Part shown: one piece after another, positions 48,727 to 61,259 of the stretch | Layout of the letters: every line of letters begins with the position of its first letter | Position numbering within the stretch: position 1 is the stretch's first letter | DNA from: Spongilla lacustris | Lineage: Eukaryota > Porifera > Demospongiae > Spongillida > Spongillidae | DNA length: 64,000 bases | NCBI GenBank assembly: GCA_949361645.1 | Contig: OX442431.1 | Coordinates: 6,755,349-6,819,348, forward strand | Direction of reading: 5' to 3' | Notes under the pieces: model-generated | What the model was told of the DNA's origin: nothing | Database searches by the model: none | Seen by the model: the letters and a program-made list of their open reading frames with translations, nothing else | Translations under genes and position numbers: made by a program

Positions 48727-49079
48727 CCCCTTGTCGTGTCATCCCGGGAAGGATCAAAACATTAGCGGCCATATTGTTTTGGACCAAAACTTTGCGTTAT
48801 TTAGAAATTTGTGTATCTACGACGACGATGACGTAAATCTAACACTATAATTGTACGCCCGCAACAACCCATAACCATTTCATTCGGTTCTAAGTATATG
48901 TTACTGGCTTAAACTTATGAATACAATTAATTTGGTCGTGATTTTTCACCAGTTTAAGTTGTTATTATTACATCATTCGTACGTAATGAAAACACAAATT
49001 CTAAGTAACGCACACATTTTGGGCCAAAACAATATGGCCGCTAATGCTTTGATCCTTCCCGGGATGACACGGCAAGGGG
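48727..49079. mobile_element. 353-bp foldback MITE
   Basis: The left arm starts CCCCTTGTCGTGTCATCCCG and the right arm ends with its complement (two mismatches in that stretch). Arms are about 115 bp with an AT-rich centre. The unit carries GGCCATATTGTTTTGG in both arms. It ends 13 bp before the next foldback element. Confidence 0.75.
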
Positions 49080-49091
49080 TCTATAGCGTTA

Positions 49092-50590
49092 CAGTGGAAA
49101 CCATCACACTTGCTCCTATAATTTTTTTGTACTGTTATTTTGTTCACTTGAATATATTTCAATAACAATGAGATCAAATGAAAATCTGACAAGGCAGGTA
49201 TAGTGTACAACTATTTTTCAATATATACTGAAAGTTAAAAAGCATCACGTGACTATTTACTTTTGTTATTAACACTTGTTGTGACCCGAGTACAAAAAAA
49301 ATTGTGAGCATAATTCCTCCTCCTGTAGGCAATAGATCTTGACCATATTCGCAATATATCTAAAGAACAAGCATTAGCAACCTTTGGCCGAGTCGGTTTT
49401 TAAGTCCGGTAAATAGTTACGGTATTATCGAGCTAGATATGCGTTTTTAGCTCGTAAAAGCTTAGCGATGCTATTTCGTAGTACGCTCTCACTGGACTGC
49501 TATATTTCGCTTCCGAGTCGTCACATGTTAGATCTATCGCGAAATCGTACTTGGGAGGCAATAGACCCTTCTTTGCCGTTAAAAAAGTGCCATCAGAGCT
49601 GAGTACCTGAAAACCTCCGCCATATCGCGATGAATTACATTTGAAACGTCATCATTGCATCATTTTGTATCGTGAATATATTTATAATGTGACGTATCGG
49701 CAGAGATAATATAGCATCAAATTGGGCAGGTTACAAGAAACGTCAAAAAGCAAGAGGCAACTCTAAAGCTGGAAGGGAAGCGTACCCAATTAGCTATTTG
49801 GAAGCTGCCATCTAGGATTCGAAGCTTTGGGTGATAGAACGCTAGCCTTGGCGAATGTCTTGATGGTCCATAAAGCTTCCCAATTTGATGCTACTGATTT
49901 ACTAAACGTTCGCCGTGAGTGGCTGCAAGATGCAGCATCGCTAGGTTAAGAACCATTTTCACAATCCCTTGCATCCATTCGTATTATCGTCACATTATAA
50001 ATATATTCACGATACAAAATGACGAAATGATGACGTTTCAAATGTAATTCATCGCGATATGGCGGAGGTTTTCAGGTACTCAGCTCTGATGGCACTTTTT
50101 TAACGGCAAAGAAGGGTCTATTGCCTCCCAAGTACGATTTCGCGATAGATCTAACATGTGACGACTCGGAAGCGAAATATAGCAGTCCAGTGAGAGCGTA
50201 CTACGAAATAGCATCGCTAAGCTTTTACGAGCTAAAAACGCATACCTAGCTCGATAATACCGTAACTATTTACCGGACTTAAAAACCGACTCGGCCAAAG
50301 GTTGCTAATGCTTGTTCTTTAGATGCATTGCGAATATGGTCAAGATCTATTGCCTACAGGAGGAGGAATTATGCTCACAATTTTTTTTGTACTGGGGTCA
50401 CAACAAGTGTTAATAACAAAAGTAAATAGTCACGTGATGCTTTTTAACTTTCAGTATATATTGAAAAATAGTTGTACACTATACCTGCGTTGTCAGATTT
50501 CCATTTGATCTCATTGTTATTGAAATATATTCAAGTGAACAAAATAACAGTACAAAAAAATTATAGGAGCAAGTGTGATGGTTTCCACTG
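49092..50590. mobile_element. 1.5-kb foldback element with CAGTGG termini
   Basis: Ends are CAGTGGAAACCATCACACTT and its complement, flanked by TA on both sides. The arms (49092 to about 49700 and about 49980 to 50590) are inverted copies with few differences, around a unique centre of about 280 bp. No transposase frame is present. It is the same family as 19085-20886: identical first nine bases, the same overall design and a shared GGCCGAGTC segment. Confidence 0.8.
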
Positions 50591-50706
50591 TAGATTAATA
50601 ATCTATGGTTATAGTGAAGACATTTATATATACCAAATAATAAAAAATTTCCAGTATCAAATAATATAAGAAAGGGGCTTGTGTCCTTTGACACTACATA
50701 ATATTC

Positions 50707-50850
50707 AGTTATAGATTCTGAAACCGAGGGACCTACTGATTTAGAATCCCCGAGGGCTCTGGGCTGTAGCATCCCAAGCTTAGTGAGGGCGCTACTAAGG
50801 GCCAGAGGGGATTCTAAATCACATAGGTCCCTCTGTTTCAGTGTCTAACT
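50707..50850. mobile_element. 144-bp inverted-repeat element
   Basis: Arms of about 44 bp contain CTGAAACCGAGGGACCTA and its near-complement TAGGTCCCTCTGTTTCAG. A related pair of arms is found at 62997-63128 (both contain CTGAAAC and end in GTGTCTAACTA), so this is a small dispersed family. Confidence 0.6.
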
Positions 50851-51092
50851 ATTATCTATTCGGAAATTAAAATCACAAAATGGTGTAAGCGGTACCCTTG
50901 TGACAAAAAGATAAAGATATAAAGAATGATGTGTTTTTGAAGCCTCTTGATTGGTCCCACTTGTATCAATGAACATGAAGTAATAATAGACTTCTATTTA
51001 TAACCTCTACTAGCCTTCACAGAATCGATATTTTTCCCCGATAGGGAACTTAATTAAATTTATCTTTCTATTCACATGGCATCATTATACAG

Positions 51093-54000
51093 ATGATGAA
51101 AGAGGATTTATTGCAAGGTAATTACTTGGATGATGAACAGCGAATTGACAATATCAATGCCCACACAAATAATCATGTAAGTGTTACTGCGTCATATGGC
51201 AGCCTGATGGAAGAACAAAACTGTGAACCAGCTTCAACACATTATTTAGACAGAACTGCACTGCACAGCGCCTGTGAAGGAAATGACAATCTGGCCTTAA
51301 TAAAATACAAAGTGGAGGAACACAAAGTTCACGTCGCTGCCAAGGATGAAGAAGGAAACAGTCCTTTAAATGTTGCTGCGTCATCTGGCAACCTGGCCAT
51401 TGTGATTGAGGAGAAAAAGTGCAGCCCAACATCACCAGGTTATTTAGACAGAACTCCACTGCACAATGCTTGCATAAATGATGACAATCTAGCTGTGGTG
51501 AAATACTTGGCAGAGGAGCAAGATGTTGACCTCATTGCTGAGGATGAACGAGGAGACACTCCTTTGAATGTGGCTGCATCGTGTGGCTGCCTGGCCATTG
51601 TGAAGTACTTGATTGAGGAGAAAAGGTGCAGCCCAGCATCGCCAGGTTATTTGGATAGAACTCCACTGCACAATGCATGTGAAGGAAGTGACAATCTATC
51701 CGTTGTGAAATACCTTGTGGAGGAACAGGAAGCTGATCTTAATGCCAGGGATGAAGAAGGAAACACTCCTTTAAATGTGGCTGCGTCAAGTGGCAGCCTG
51801 GCCATAGTGAAGTATTTGATCGAAGAAAAAAAGTGCAGCCCAACGTCGCCAGGTTATTTAGGCAGAACTCCACTGCACAATGCTTGTGAAGGAAGTGACA
51901 ATTTGGACGTAGTAAAATATTTGGTGGAAGAGCAAAATGGTGCCCTCAGTGCCAAGGATGAAAAAGGAAACACTGCCATGCATGTTGCAGCCTTTTCTGG
52001 CTGCCTGGTCATCATGAAGTACTTGATTGAGGAGAAAAGGTGCAGCCCAGCATTACCAGGTTATTTGGGCAGAACGCCACTGCACAACGCTTGTGAAGAA
52101 TATGGCAATCTATCCATTGTGAAATACCTTGTGGAGGAACAGGAAGCTGATCTTAATGCCAGGGATGAAGAAGGAAACACTCCTTTAAATGTGGCTGCAT
52201 CATGTGGCAGCCTGGCCATAGTGAAGTATCTGATCGAAGAAAAAAAGTGCAGCCCAACATTGCCAGGTTATTTAGACAGAACTCCACTGCACAATGCATG
52301 TGAAGGAAGTGACAATTTGGACGTAGTAAAATACTTAGTGGAGGAGCAAAATGGTGACCTTGATTCCAAGGATGAACAAGGATACACTCCTCTAAATGTA
52401 AGCACATCGTTTGGCAGCTTGGCAATTGTGAAGTACTTGATTGAGGAGAAAAAGTGCAGCCCAACATCACCAGGTTATTTAGGCAGAACTCCACTGCACA
52501 ATGCTTGCATAAATGATGACAATCTAGCTGTGGTGAAATACTTGGCAGAGGAGCAAGATGTTGACCTCATTGCTGAGGATGAACGAGGAGACACTCCTTT
52601 GAATGTGGCTGCTTCATCGGGCAGCCTGGGCATTATGAAGTACTTGATTGAGGAGAAAAAGTGCAATCCTGCATGTGCAGGCTATTTATTTGGTACTCTG
52701 TTACACAGTGCTTGTGAAAACAGTGACAATTTAGCTGTTGTGAAATACTTAATTGAGAAGCAAGGAGTTGACCTCAATGTCAAGGATAAACAAGGAAACA
52801 CTCCTTTAAATGTTGCTGCATCATGTGGCAGCCTAGCCATTGTGAAATATCTGATCACAAGGAGAAACTGTAGCCCAGTATGTCCAGGATTTTTATGCAG
52901 AACTCCATTGCACAATGCTTGTGAAAAAGATGGCAATCTAGACATGGTGAAATACCTGGTGGAGAAGCAAGAAGTTGACTTGAATATCAAGGATGCCGAA
53001 GGAAACACTTCTATGCATGTGGCTGCATTATATGGAAACCTTGTCATTTTGAAGTACCTGATTGAAGACAGAAAGTGCAGTCCAATGTATCCAGGATGTT
53101 TAAGCAGAACTCCACTGCACTGTGCTTGTGAAGGAAATGACAATTTGGTCATGGTGAAATACTTGGTAGAGGAGCAAAGGGTCGATCTCAATGCCAAGGA
53201 TGAACAAGGCAACACTCCTCTGAATGTGGCTGCATTCTCTGGCAGCCTGAGCATTATGACATATCTCATTGAAGAGAGATACTGCAGCTTGGAGTGTCCA
53301 GGAAGACTTTGCAGAACTCCACTGCATAATGCTTGCCAACATAATGACAATCTAGCAATGGTCAAATACCTGGTGGAAAAGAAAGGAGTTAATATGAATG
53401 TCAAGGATGAGCAAGAGAATACTCCTCTGAATGTGGCTGCATTCTCTGGCAACCTGGCCATTCTGAAGTACCTAATCGATGAGCAAAATTGCAGCTCAAT
53501 TTGTCTGGGTTATTTAAGCAGAACTTTGCTGCACAATGCTTGCGAAAGAAATGACAATATAGCTATGGTCAAATACCTGGTGGAAGGACAAGGAGTTGAC
53601 CTCAACATGAAGGATAAGCAAGGAAACTCACCTTTAAATGTGGCTGCATTTTCTGGCAGTCTGGTCATTCTGAAGTACCTAATCAATGAGCAAAGGTGCA
53701 GCTCAATGTGTCTGGGTTATTTAAGCAGAACTTTACTGCACAATGCTTGCGAAAGAAATGATAACATAGCTATGGTCAAATACCTGGTGGAAGAACAAGG
53801 AGCTTATCTCAATGTGAAGGATGACAATGACTCCACTGCACTGAATTTGGCCACATTGTCTGGCAGCCTGACCATTCTGAGGTACCTGATTGAAGAGCGA
53901 AATTGCAGCCCAACATGTCCTGATCAGTGGGGTAGAACTCTGCTGCATGATGCTTGCCAAATAAATGACAATTTACATGTAGTGAATTATCTGGTGGAGG

Positions 54001-57000
54001 AGCTAGGCGTTGATCCTTACACCAGGGATGATGAAGGAAACACTCCACTTAATGTAGCTGCATCATGTGGTGCCCTGATCAGTCTAAGATACCTGGTTGA
54101 AGATAGAAAATGTGACCCAGCGTGTTCAAATTATTTGGGCAGAAATCTGCTGCACAGCGCTTGCACTGCAAACAGTGAGAATCTTGCCATGGTGAAATAC
54201 CTGGTGGAAAGTCTGCGCATTGACCCCAATGCAATGGATGATTGTGGTCTTTCTCCACTTGACATTGCAACTACTTTTGCTAATGATTCAATTGCAATGT
54301 ATTTGAAGCAAAAAATGGGTATTATTTCTGCACCAATCCAATATGTAAGAATCTGTATAGTTTCTAAATTTCAATTTTATATATAGATGCACTCCATTTA
54401 GGTTGTTCCTTCAAAAAGTAGGAATTGCTGGACTCCTGGTGCTGGGCGGCGATTCAGCTACTTCAATGAGAAAAATGTTTCTGTACCATTGGTAATGTTG
54501 TTCAGTCTCTTAAACTAACACCAAGTTACACATTATTTTGTTAGTAGATTCATCCTAGTATTAAAGAAGACCTTGGACCCATGCTTGTAAGATTAGTGGT
54601 TTAGAGACGTTCAGTACTATATTATATTATTTATCCTGGTACAGCCCGAGTATCAGATTTTTCAGAAGGCCAGAGGAGACATTGTGTTTGTCAATCTGAG
54701 TAAGTTTACTGATTTTTTAAATTGTGTTCTTCAATTTGGGTTGTTGTTTATAGAATCTAAGGCTACCTGTAATGAAGATCCAAGAGCACTAGCTGCACAG
54801 TATGAATCTGCATTGAAAGAAGGATTTGTTGAAGCTCACTTCACCAAGGTATTGATTGTTGGGTCAGCTGGGGTGGGGAAAACACATCTATTGAAATTGT
54901 TATTGAATGAACCACGACCTGAGGTGAGACGTAGCACACCTGTGCTGGGAAGGCCAATACAAACAATATTATCTTCATCTAAAGGCTCTAGAAGCTTTGG
55001 AAGGCTCTCAACTCCAGAGTTGCATGAACTGCTGGCATCTAATGTAAACAAACATTCTTCAACTGCACTATTCATTCCAAATGACGCTACACCTGTACAA
55101 GAATGTACTGGTATTAGTTTACAGCAAAGTATGGAGGCACCTGCATCATCAACAATGAGCACGATCAGCAATGACAGGCAGAAGCCACATATAATATCAC
55201 AGCAACACTTTGATAGCGAGTTGTTTGACGTGTCTGATGTTGCAGAGCAAATGATTCCCCTCATTGACAAGACCAAGACTGCTGCAGTTCTTGACATTGA
55301 TTGGGTGTATTTCATTGACTCAGGAGGACAGCCTCAGTTTCATCAAATTTTACCTGCATTCATGCAAAATACTAACCTCAACATAGTAGTTCTCCGACTC
55401 TGTGACAAATTAAGTGACCATCCCACTGTTCAATACTATGAAAATGGTGATTGTATCTCTTCATCGCCCTCTTTATTGTCTAACACAGAGATCATCCAAG
55501 GCTGTGCACGAGCAACGCAGACAACTGACCAAGAAGGGCAGTCAAAACTTCTAATAGTTGGTACCCATAGAGACCTAGAGCATCAGTGTGTGGGTGAGAC
55601 AAAAGATGACAAAGATAGACTACTACTCCAGCTTCTCACACCATCATTGAAGAATCATCTGCTGTACAGCAGTAGATCAGGGGATAATGTGATCTTTCCC
55701 TTGAATGCCTGGGAACCTAAAGAGGCAGACAGGAATGTTATTAATGAAATGGTAGGTGCTATTTTGTCTGCTAAAAGAAATATAAAGGCAATGAAGATCC
55801 CTTTGAGATGGCTTGTATTTCATCAAGAGCTGCAAGCACGCTCTAAAGAGCTGGATGTCAATATTCTAAGTAGTGAAGATTACTTAGAAATAGCTGCAAG
55901 GCTACACATGTCAGAAGATATTAATGGTGCTCTTCAATTCTTTGCAGCTCTTAATGTCATTTTGTATTATCCCACTGTTCTTCCCAATGTTGTATTTACC
56001 AATCCACAAGCCATCCTTGATCTTATCTCTGAGTTTGTGAAATGTATTACCTTCCAAACCGACAAACACAAAGCAACTGAATATATGCATGTTAGAGCCT
56101 TCAAACAGGGCATCATATCAGCCAAGCTTTTTGAAGATCATAGAACAGCAACTTCATCTGCATACAAAGCTGGACTATTTGAGCCAAAAGATGTTATTGG
56201 TCTTCTAGTTCATCTCCATCTAGCTAGCAAATATGGAAAGAATGATGAATACTTCATGCCTAGTCTTCTGAAAGGCCTCACTGAAGATGGTATTCACAAA
56301 GAGCTGTCTGGTCATCCAGATACTGTGGCACCAATCGCCCTACATTTTAAAGGCAGATGGCTTAAATGTGGTGAATTCCAGACTCTAATTACAAAACTCC
56401 TTACTCATGACGAATGGGAGCTGGCTTTAGAAGAACCTTATCCCATATGCATGTACTCTAACTGCATCCTGATGTTGTACGATACCTGCATAGTCACACT
56501 TGTGGATGTTTCTTCTCACATTGAAGTCCACATTGGCAGTGATATAGAAACCTGCGAAGACGTGTGCCCAAAGATCGTGAGTAGCCTTCTTTCACATCTG
56601 AATAATGAAGCACAATGGAACTACATATGTCCTTGTGAAGTTATTTCTCAAAAACATCTTACTATACGGAAGAATAGTAAAGTGATGTGCTCCAGAAACA
56701 AGACAAGAATTATAATGCTGTCAGATCTAGGTTCTTATCCTCAAATTTGGTTGGACGATAGAATATGTGAAAAACTAACGTCAAGAAAAAGAGCTAACAC
56801 ATGCGTGACTTCAGAATCTACTAAGAAACGACGACTATCACCAGAAACAGGTAAGTAGGAGTTTATAGCAACTATACTGATGTTACTCATCAGTTGTACT
56901 GCCTATTTGAAGTACACATTTATCTCGGCAACTAGGATATTTTGCTATGACAATTTGTTTTTAAAAACATTTGTTAATAATATTAATAATAATAATAATA

Positions 57001-59231
57001 ATGATAAGGCACATTTATGTAATTCTATTAGTAGTGTATTCTGTATTAACTATTGAAATGAGTTAACTTTAAAATTATCAGTGTCTTGCTGGCTATATCA
57101 AAGGCTAGCCATTGCATTGCAGAAGAACAATGCCTGTGCAATGATTGCAAGGCAGCCTCTTGTTTAGTGTAGTTATTGTGTGTTTTTTTGTTTTGTTGTG
57201 CCTATATATATATGTGTGCATGTATACATATTCATTGCACTTTGCTTGTAACCCTTGTATTCATTATATTAATAATAATAATAATAAATTAAGTTTATAG
57301 TTTTAACAGTTATGAAAATGTACATGGTGCACAATCATTTGATTTTTCATTCAGCATAATGAATGTTATATAAAGCATTCCAATAGAGATAGCAACAATC
57401 AAATATACATGCAGAAAAAGTTTAATACGATCACATAAGACTTTACCCTCACTGACTGGCAGCCAAGTCACTGTGATTTGGGTGAAACAAACCAATACCA
57501 ATGAAACTGCATAGTAGCTTCCTACAGCTCTTGTATTTACATGTGCCTGTCGGTGGTAGCAGTGAGATGTGATAAGTTCTCATCACTTTGAGTTCCTTAG
57601 TCTGGTTCAGTGGTATATCCATGGCATATCTCTCTTAGTAAAGATGTAGTAATATCTCAATATCTTTATGCCTTGCTAGCTGTTAATTGGAAAACCTCAA
57701 ATCATGGCATGATCTATTGAGAACCATTTACAGCCATCTTGAGCAATGTTGGTTACAAGCCAGATACAGGAAGGCATCCTAAAGCTCCCCCTTAGTTTAA
57801 ATGTAAGCAGTACAGGAACAGTTGATAACCACAAAGATCAACCAGCAATACACATATATCTTTTAAATTTGGTTTTCCAACTTTGGGTTTGATTTTATGT
57901 AACTGATTTAAAATTTTAGAATGGGTAATAATCTTTTTGTTTTTGAAGTGTATTTATAGAAAGCACCCCCAGAATAAGATGTGATTAGTCAACAGGTTTT
58001 AACATACCAGTGTATCAATAATTAACTTGCTACAGTATTTACATGTAATTGCTTTCCGCAAAATGGAAGTATTTCAATCAGCTTTACATTAATTAGTTAA
58101 CAATCGTGTTCCTTACAATTTTAGATGGGTCCCATTTAACGTATTTCGGCCCTAGCATTGCTTATGTGGCTAATGATGATTGCATTAAAATGTAACTGGA
58201 CTAAAGTTAAATATTCACCACTGAAAAATTGTACTTACATGTACATGTATGTATATTTCAAATAATTTTCTGACAATCTCTTTTGGATGTCCTCTCCCTT
58301 ATACAAATGACCATAATGGGGTATGAAATTTAAACTTAATGATACATTTAGTATGTTTACAGGGAAATTGCTTGGGATGATCGGAGGGGGTCCATAATAG
58401 CACAAAGGCATGGTGTAACTTATGAATGCTCCCTTTGAGATCTGATATGTGCATGAGTTAGAAGATATGAATTATTAACATCAGGGCATCATTTTGTGAG
58501 CAACGTATGCCTGTCATGTCAAAAGTCCATTTTTAATACTGACAGGAAATTCAATGCTCCAACAACATTTGATTTCTTCAAAATGGAGCATTATCCAACG
58601 AAACTGGTCTTATGGTACTTTTTGCAAATTTCCAGAATAAGGAAAAGTTTGCATTGAAATGCTCACTCCATGATGGACAGTTTTATTTTCAATGCATAAG
58701 AATACTTTTATAGAGAACATTGCAGGATCCTCTCAGAAAAATTGAAAACCTGACATCATAAGACCAATTTTGTTGAGTAATATTCCATATGGTAGGCACA
58801 GGTCCTGCATGTTTTTGAGTACATAACTTTCAGTTTTAATGTGCATATTTACACACTTCTCCTTTTCACACACTGTACATAAAATTTGTACATACATAGC
58901 TGTAAACTGTTGTGAGGAGGCATTCAATAATTTGTATGCTGATCAAGGAGCAGTTTTATTAAGAGATTTCTATGACGACCTGTGTGAACAGCTAAACCCT
59001 GAGAACTTTACTGCTAAACTTTATAAGATGAGGCTGATTTCAGAATGTGAGAGAGATGAAGCTGACAATGACAGGTACATCCTTCAACAGCGAATGGTGA
59101 AGCTTTTGAAGGCAGTGGAAAGAGCAGTTAAAATAGACAAAACAAATTTCTATAAGTTTTGGAAGGTCATTTTTGATAACCCAACTAGCAGCGCATTGGC
59201 TAAAAGAATGTGTCCAGAACTTGATATGTAA
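51093..59231 (+). CDS. Ankyrin-ROC-COR protein with CARD-like tail (Roco family)
   Basis: Five exons join in frame: 51093-54344, 54402-54491, 54645-54699, 54754-56850, 58900-59231, giving about 1941 residues. Residues 50-1075 are 30 ankyrin repeats in 15 two-repeat modules (TPLHNAC... then TPLNVAAS...). The ROC GTPase starts near 1165 with P-loop GSAGVGKT (about 1169-1176), DSGGQ near 1321 and THRD near 1403 in the place of the guanine-specificity motif. A COR-like region follows (about 1470-1660, containing IPLRWLVFHQELQ and ILYYPTVLPNVVFTNPQAIL). The last exon encodes a helical domain with LYKMRLISECERDEADN and FYKFWKVI that resembles a CARD. All four junctions keep frame with GT-AG sites. 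The architecture resembles DAPK1 without its kinase, so a cytosolic scaffold or switch for cell death or immunity is a reasonable inference. An upstream exon is possible because TTATACAG precedes the first ATG. Confidence 0.8.
51240..54330 (+). repeat. Internally duplicated coding array of about 206-bp modules
   Basis: The ankyrin exon is itself a DNA tandem array with a unit of two ankyrin repeats. The stretch at about 51455-51580 recurs almost base for base at about 52485-52610, five modules later, and modules 3 and 5 and modules 4 and 6 are also near copies. The first module has lost three codons, reading AIVIEEK where the others read AIVKYLIEEK. Confidence 0.85.
56851..58899. other. Long intron before the CARD-like exon
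   Basis: Two kilobases of AT-rich sequence with AATAAT runs at about 56975-57005 and 57268-57290. I see no extra exon that keeps the phase-1 junction, but an additional small exon cannot be excluded by eye. Confidence 0.4.
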
Positions 59232-59287
59232 ACGTTTTTATATTATTATATTTATGACTGAATTATCAATGATAATAATAATGGTGA

Positions 59288-59293
59288 ATTAAA
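59288..59293 (+). terminator. Possible polyadenylation signal of the ankyrin-ROC-COR gene
   Basis: ATTAAA lies 57 bp after the stop codon, with a second ATTAAA about 45 bp further on. ATTAAA is the commonest variant of the animal poly(A) signal. The assignment rests on motif and position alone. Confidence 0.35.
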
Positions 59294-60460
59294 GCATGGT
59301 TTTGTTTGTATGTGACGTGATGTTGATTAATGCTAATTAAAGCTACTGATTGTGTTTGCATGCTCAATACAGTACTATGAAGCTTTCACAACAAATTATG
59401 TTGTTAATTCTTTGGTGGCAGAATGAAGCATTGAAAGACTATTGCCGGTGATTTCTTCTCCCAAAAGTAGTGCGATAGCTTTTTTAACTGTCACATTGGG
59501 CAGCAGCTTATCTTCACTGAATCGATAACTAGAGTTGACTGCAGTGACTGATTTTAAAACGCAACACTAACATACATTATAGTATTCAGTCTTATAATGA
59601 GATGTGTGCAATCGAGAAGCGATGTTGCTTTATAATTGTATCTTTTTAATCAGTTACGTGTACATCGATATCTTTTATAAGCAGTTTTGGGAGCATTATG
59701 CCACCAAAAACACAACACCTTCTGGGGCTTTACCCAGACCCCAATGGAGGAACCCCCTCCCAAACCAAAGGTATTATTGCCATCTGACCATTGCAAGATA
59801 GAAGTTAAAATAAAAGCCACATGCCCATCATTTAACTGAATACACAAACAGTGGTTGTGTTGCAATTATTCAGTACTTTGGCATTGTGATGCAAGACTGC
59901 TGCGAGTTATTTTTATTGAACAAGTAATATAAAAAAACATTCTCTCTGAGAAAGTTAGTGGTATATAGGATTTGGACGCAATGTTGGTGTAAAAAGGCGG
60001 AAGGAAACAAGGTTTCGATGATACAAAAAGCATAATATAGTAATGTACTACAAAAGTGCTAAGTAAATATATTATCATTGAACCTTTTTTATACCACCAC
60101 AAATTTTCTCAGCAAGAATGCTATTATTATTTGTTCATTAAATTTTGTTTTTTGAATAGTTATGGAATTGTTCTAGTTAAAAAATATTCCTTCTGCAGTA
60201 TGCATTCACAGAAATACGGCTGGGGTGACCTTATATAATGCAAACTGATGACTTTTAGCAGCTGATGCCTTTTTGGAATGCAGCAACACTATATTACAGG
60301 TAAGGACCAAAGCCGGGTATCCTATGTGCAGTCTATCATACCATTGGCCCTGGCCATGTGCCCTTTTAAAAGCCTGTTCCTGTTTCTAATTTCTCCTGCT
60401 CTGAGTTCATTTCTCTCATTACTGATTCCAGATGTGCACTGCATTTGCAGTGGCAGTGGT
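59294..60460. other. Gene-free stretch
   Basis: AT-rich sequence without a supported gene. Around 59700-59790 there is a G/C-rich phrase (TTCTGGGGCTTTACCCAGACC) of the type often found at ends of short non-autonomous elements here. Confidence 0.4.
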
Positions 60461-60524
60461 TGGGAAGGGGGTGGGGGGGGGGGGGGGAGGTCTCGAGCCC
60501 CCCTTCCCCCCAATGTTGGCCAAC

Positions 60525-60935
60525 TCAGGGTGTCTACAGATGAAACCATTGTGTGGAGCGCCCACACTGGAGGAACATCAGTGAGTGGGAGTGCCTCCGA
60601 GAGGTGTCATATGTTTGATGGGATATTTTGGAAACACAAGGAGATGATTGGTCCATGTAGTGAGCTGGACATGATCACACCTCCATGATACCTGCCCTGG
60701 ACACTGTGTGGGTGGGTTTGGCTGGTGGGAATATTATGGTCCTTGGAGAAGAGCTGTTGATGTGGTTCTGCCCAAATAAGGAAGAAGTACTCTTCCTTGT
60801 ATGCAGCCCTTGTGAAGGTCCATGTCATACAGTGAAGGCCATGGTGATGAGTGGAGCCAGAGAGCTAAGATCACCCATAATACCTGGACTACCTGACTAT
60901 ATGATAATCTGGATCAGAACAGACCACTGTGGTAG
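60525..60935 (+). pseudogene. Beta-propeller (WD40-like) gene fragment, copy 2
   Basis: Frames read STDETIVWSAHTGGTSVSGS, then ASERCHMFDG, then after a frame change MIPALDTVWVGLAGGNIMVL, WFCPNKEEVLFLVC, AMVMSGARELRSPIIPGLPD and DNLDQNRPL. This is the same series as 45060-45530 with better preservation, and the blade motifs VWSAHTGG and VWVGLAGG are clear. A G-run (about 60470-60487) precedes it and a TATATGTGCACA-rich tract follows. The family is probably the propeller of a Roco/LRRK-like protein. It is broken by the frameshift near 60685 and truncated on both sides. Confidence 0.55.
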
Positions 60936-60939
60936 ACAC

Positions 60940-61125
60940 ATACCATATATATGTGCACATATCACACACCACCACATACCATATATATGTGCACATATCA
61001 CATACCATAAATATGTGCACATGTGCACATATCACATACCATACCACATATACATATCACACACCACCACATACCAGTCACTCCACATACCAGTCACTGC
61101 ACATATCCCACCACCAAATACCACA
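60940..61125. repeat. CACATATCACA-type simple repeat
   Basis: Irregular repeats of CATATATGTGCACATATCAC and CACCACATACC over about 180 bp. Two open frames cross it and encode only Tyr-His-Ile-Cys runs. Confidence 0.85.
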
Positions 61126-61259
61126 TCCATACATGCTTTCAGCTCAATCACTGTAGCTTTAGAGTATACAGAATGAGATAACCAACATGTTGAATGGACA
61201 GACAAAAGATACAATAACGTTCACAAGGAAAAGGTGACAACATCATGACATAAGGGTCA

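Noticed and set aside
52682..53461. Antisense frames of up to 259 codons opposite the ankyrin exon
   Set aside because: They mirror the repeat periodicity of the coding strand and match no family.
51093..54386. Bacterial contamination as a source of the long ankyrin gene
   Set aside because: The exon ends at a GT donor and continues in frame through four introns, and the surrounding DNA is animal-like.
54684..56858. A separate 724-codon GTPase gene
   Set aside because: Its first 24 codons are intron sequence. The acceptor at 54753 and the phase of exon 3 join it to the ankyrin exon.
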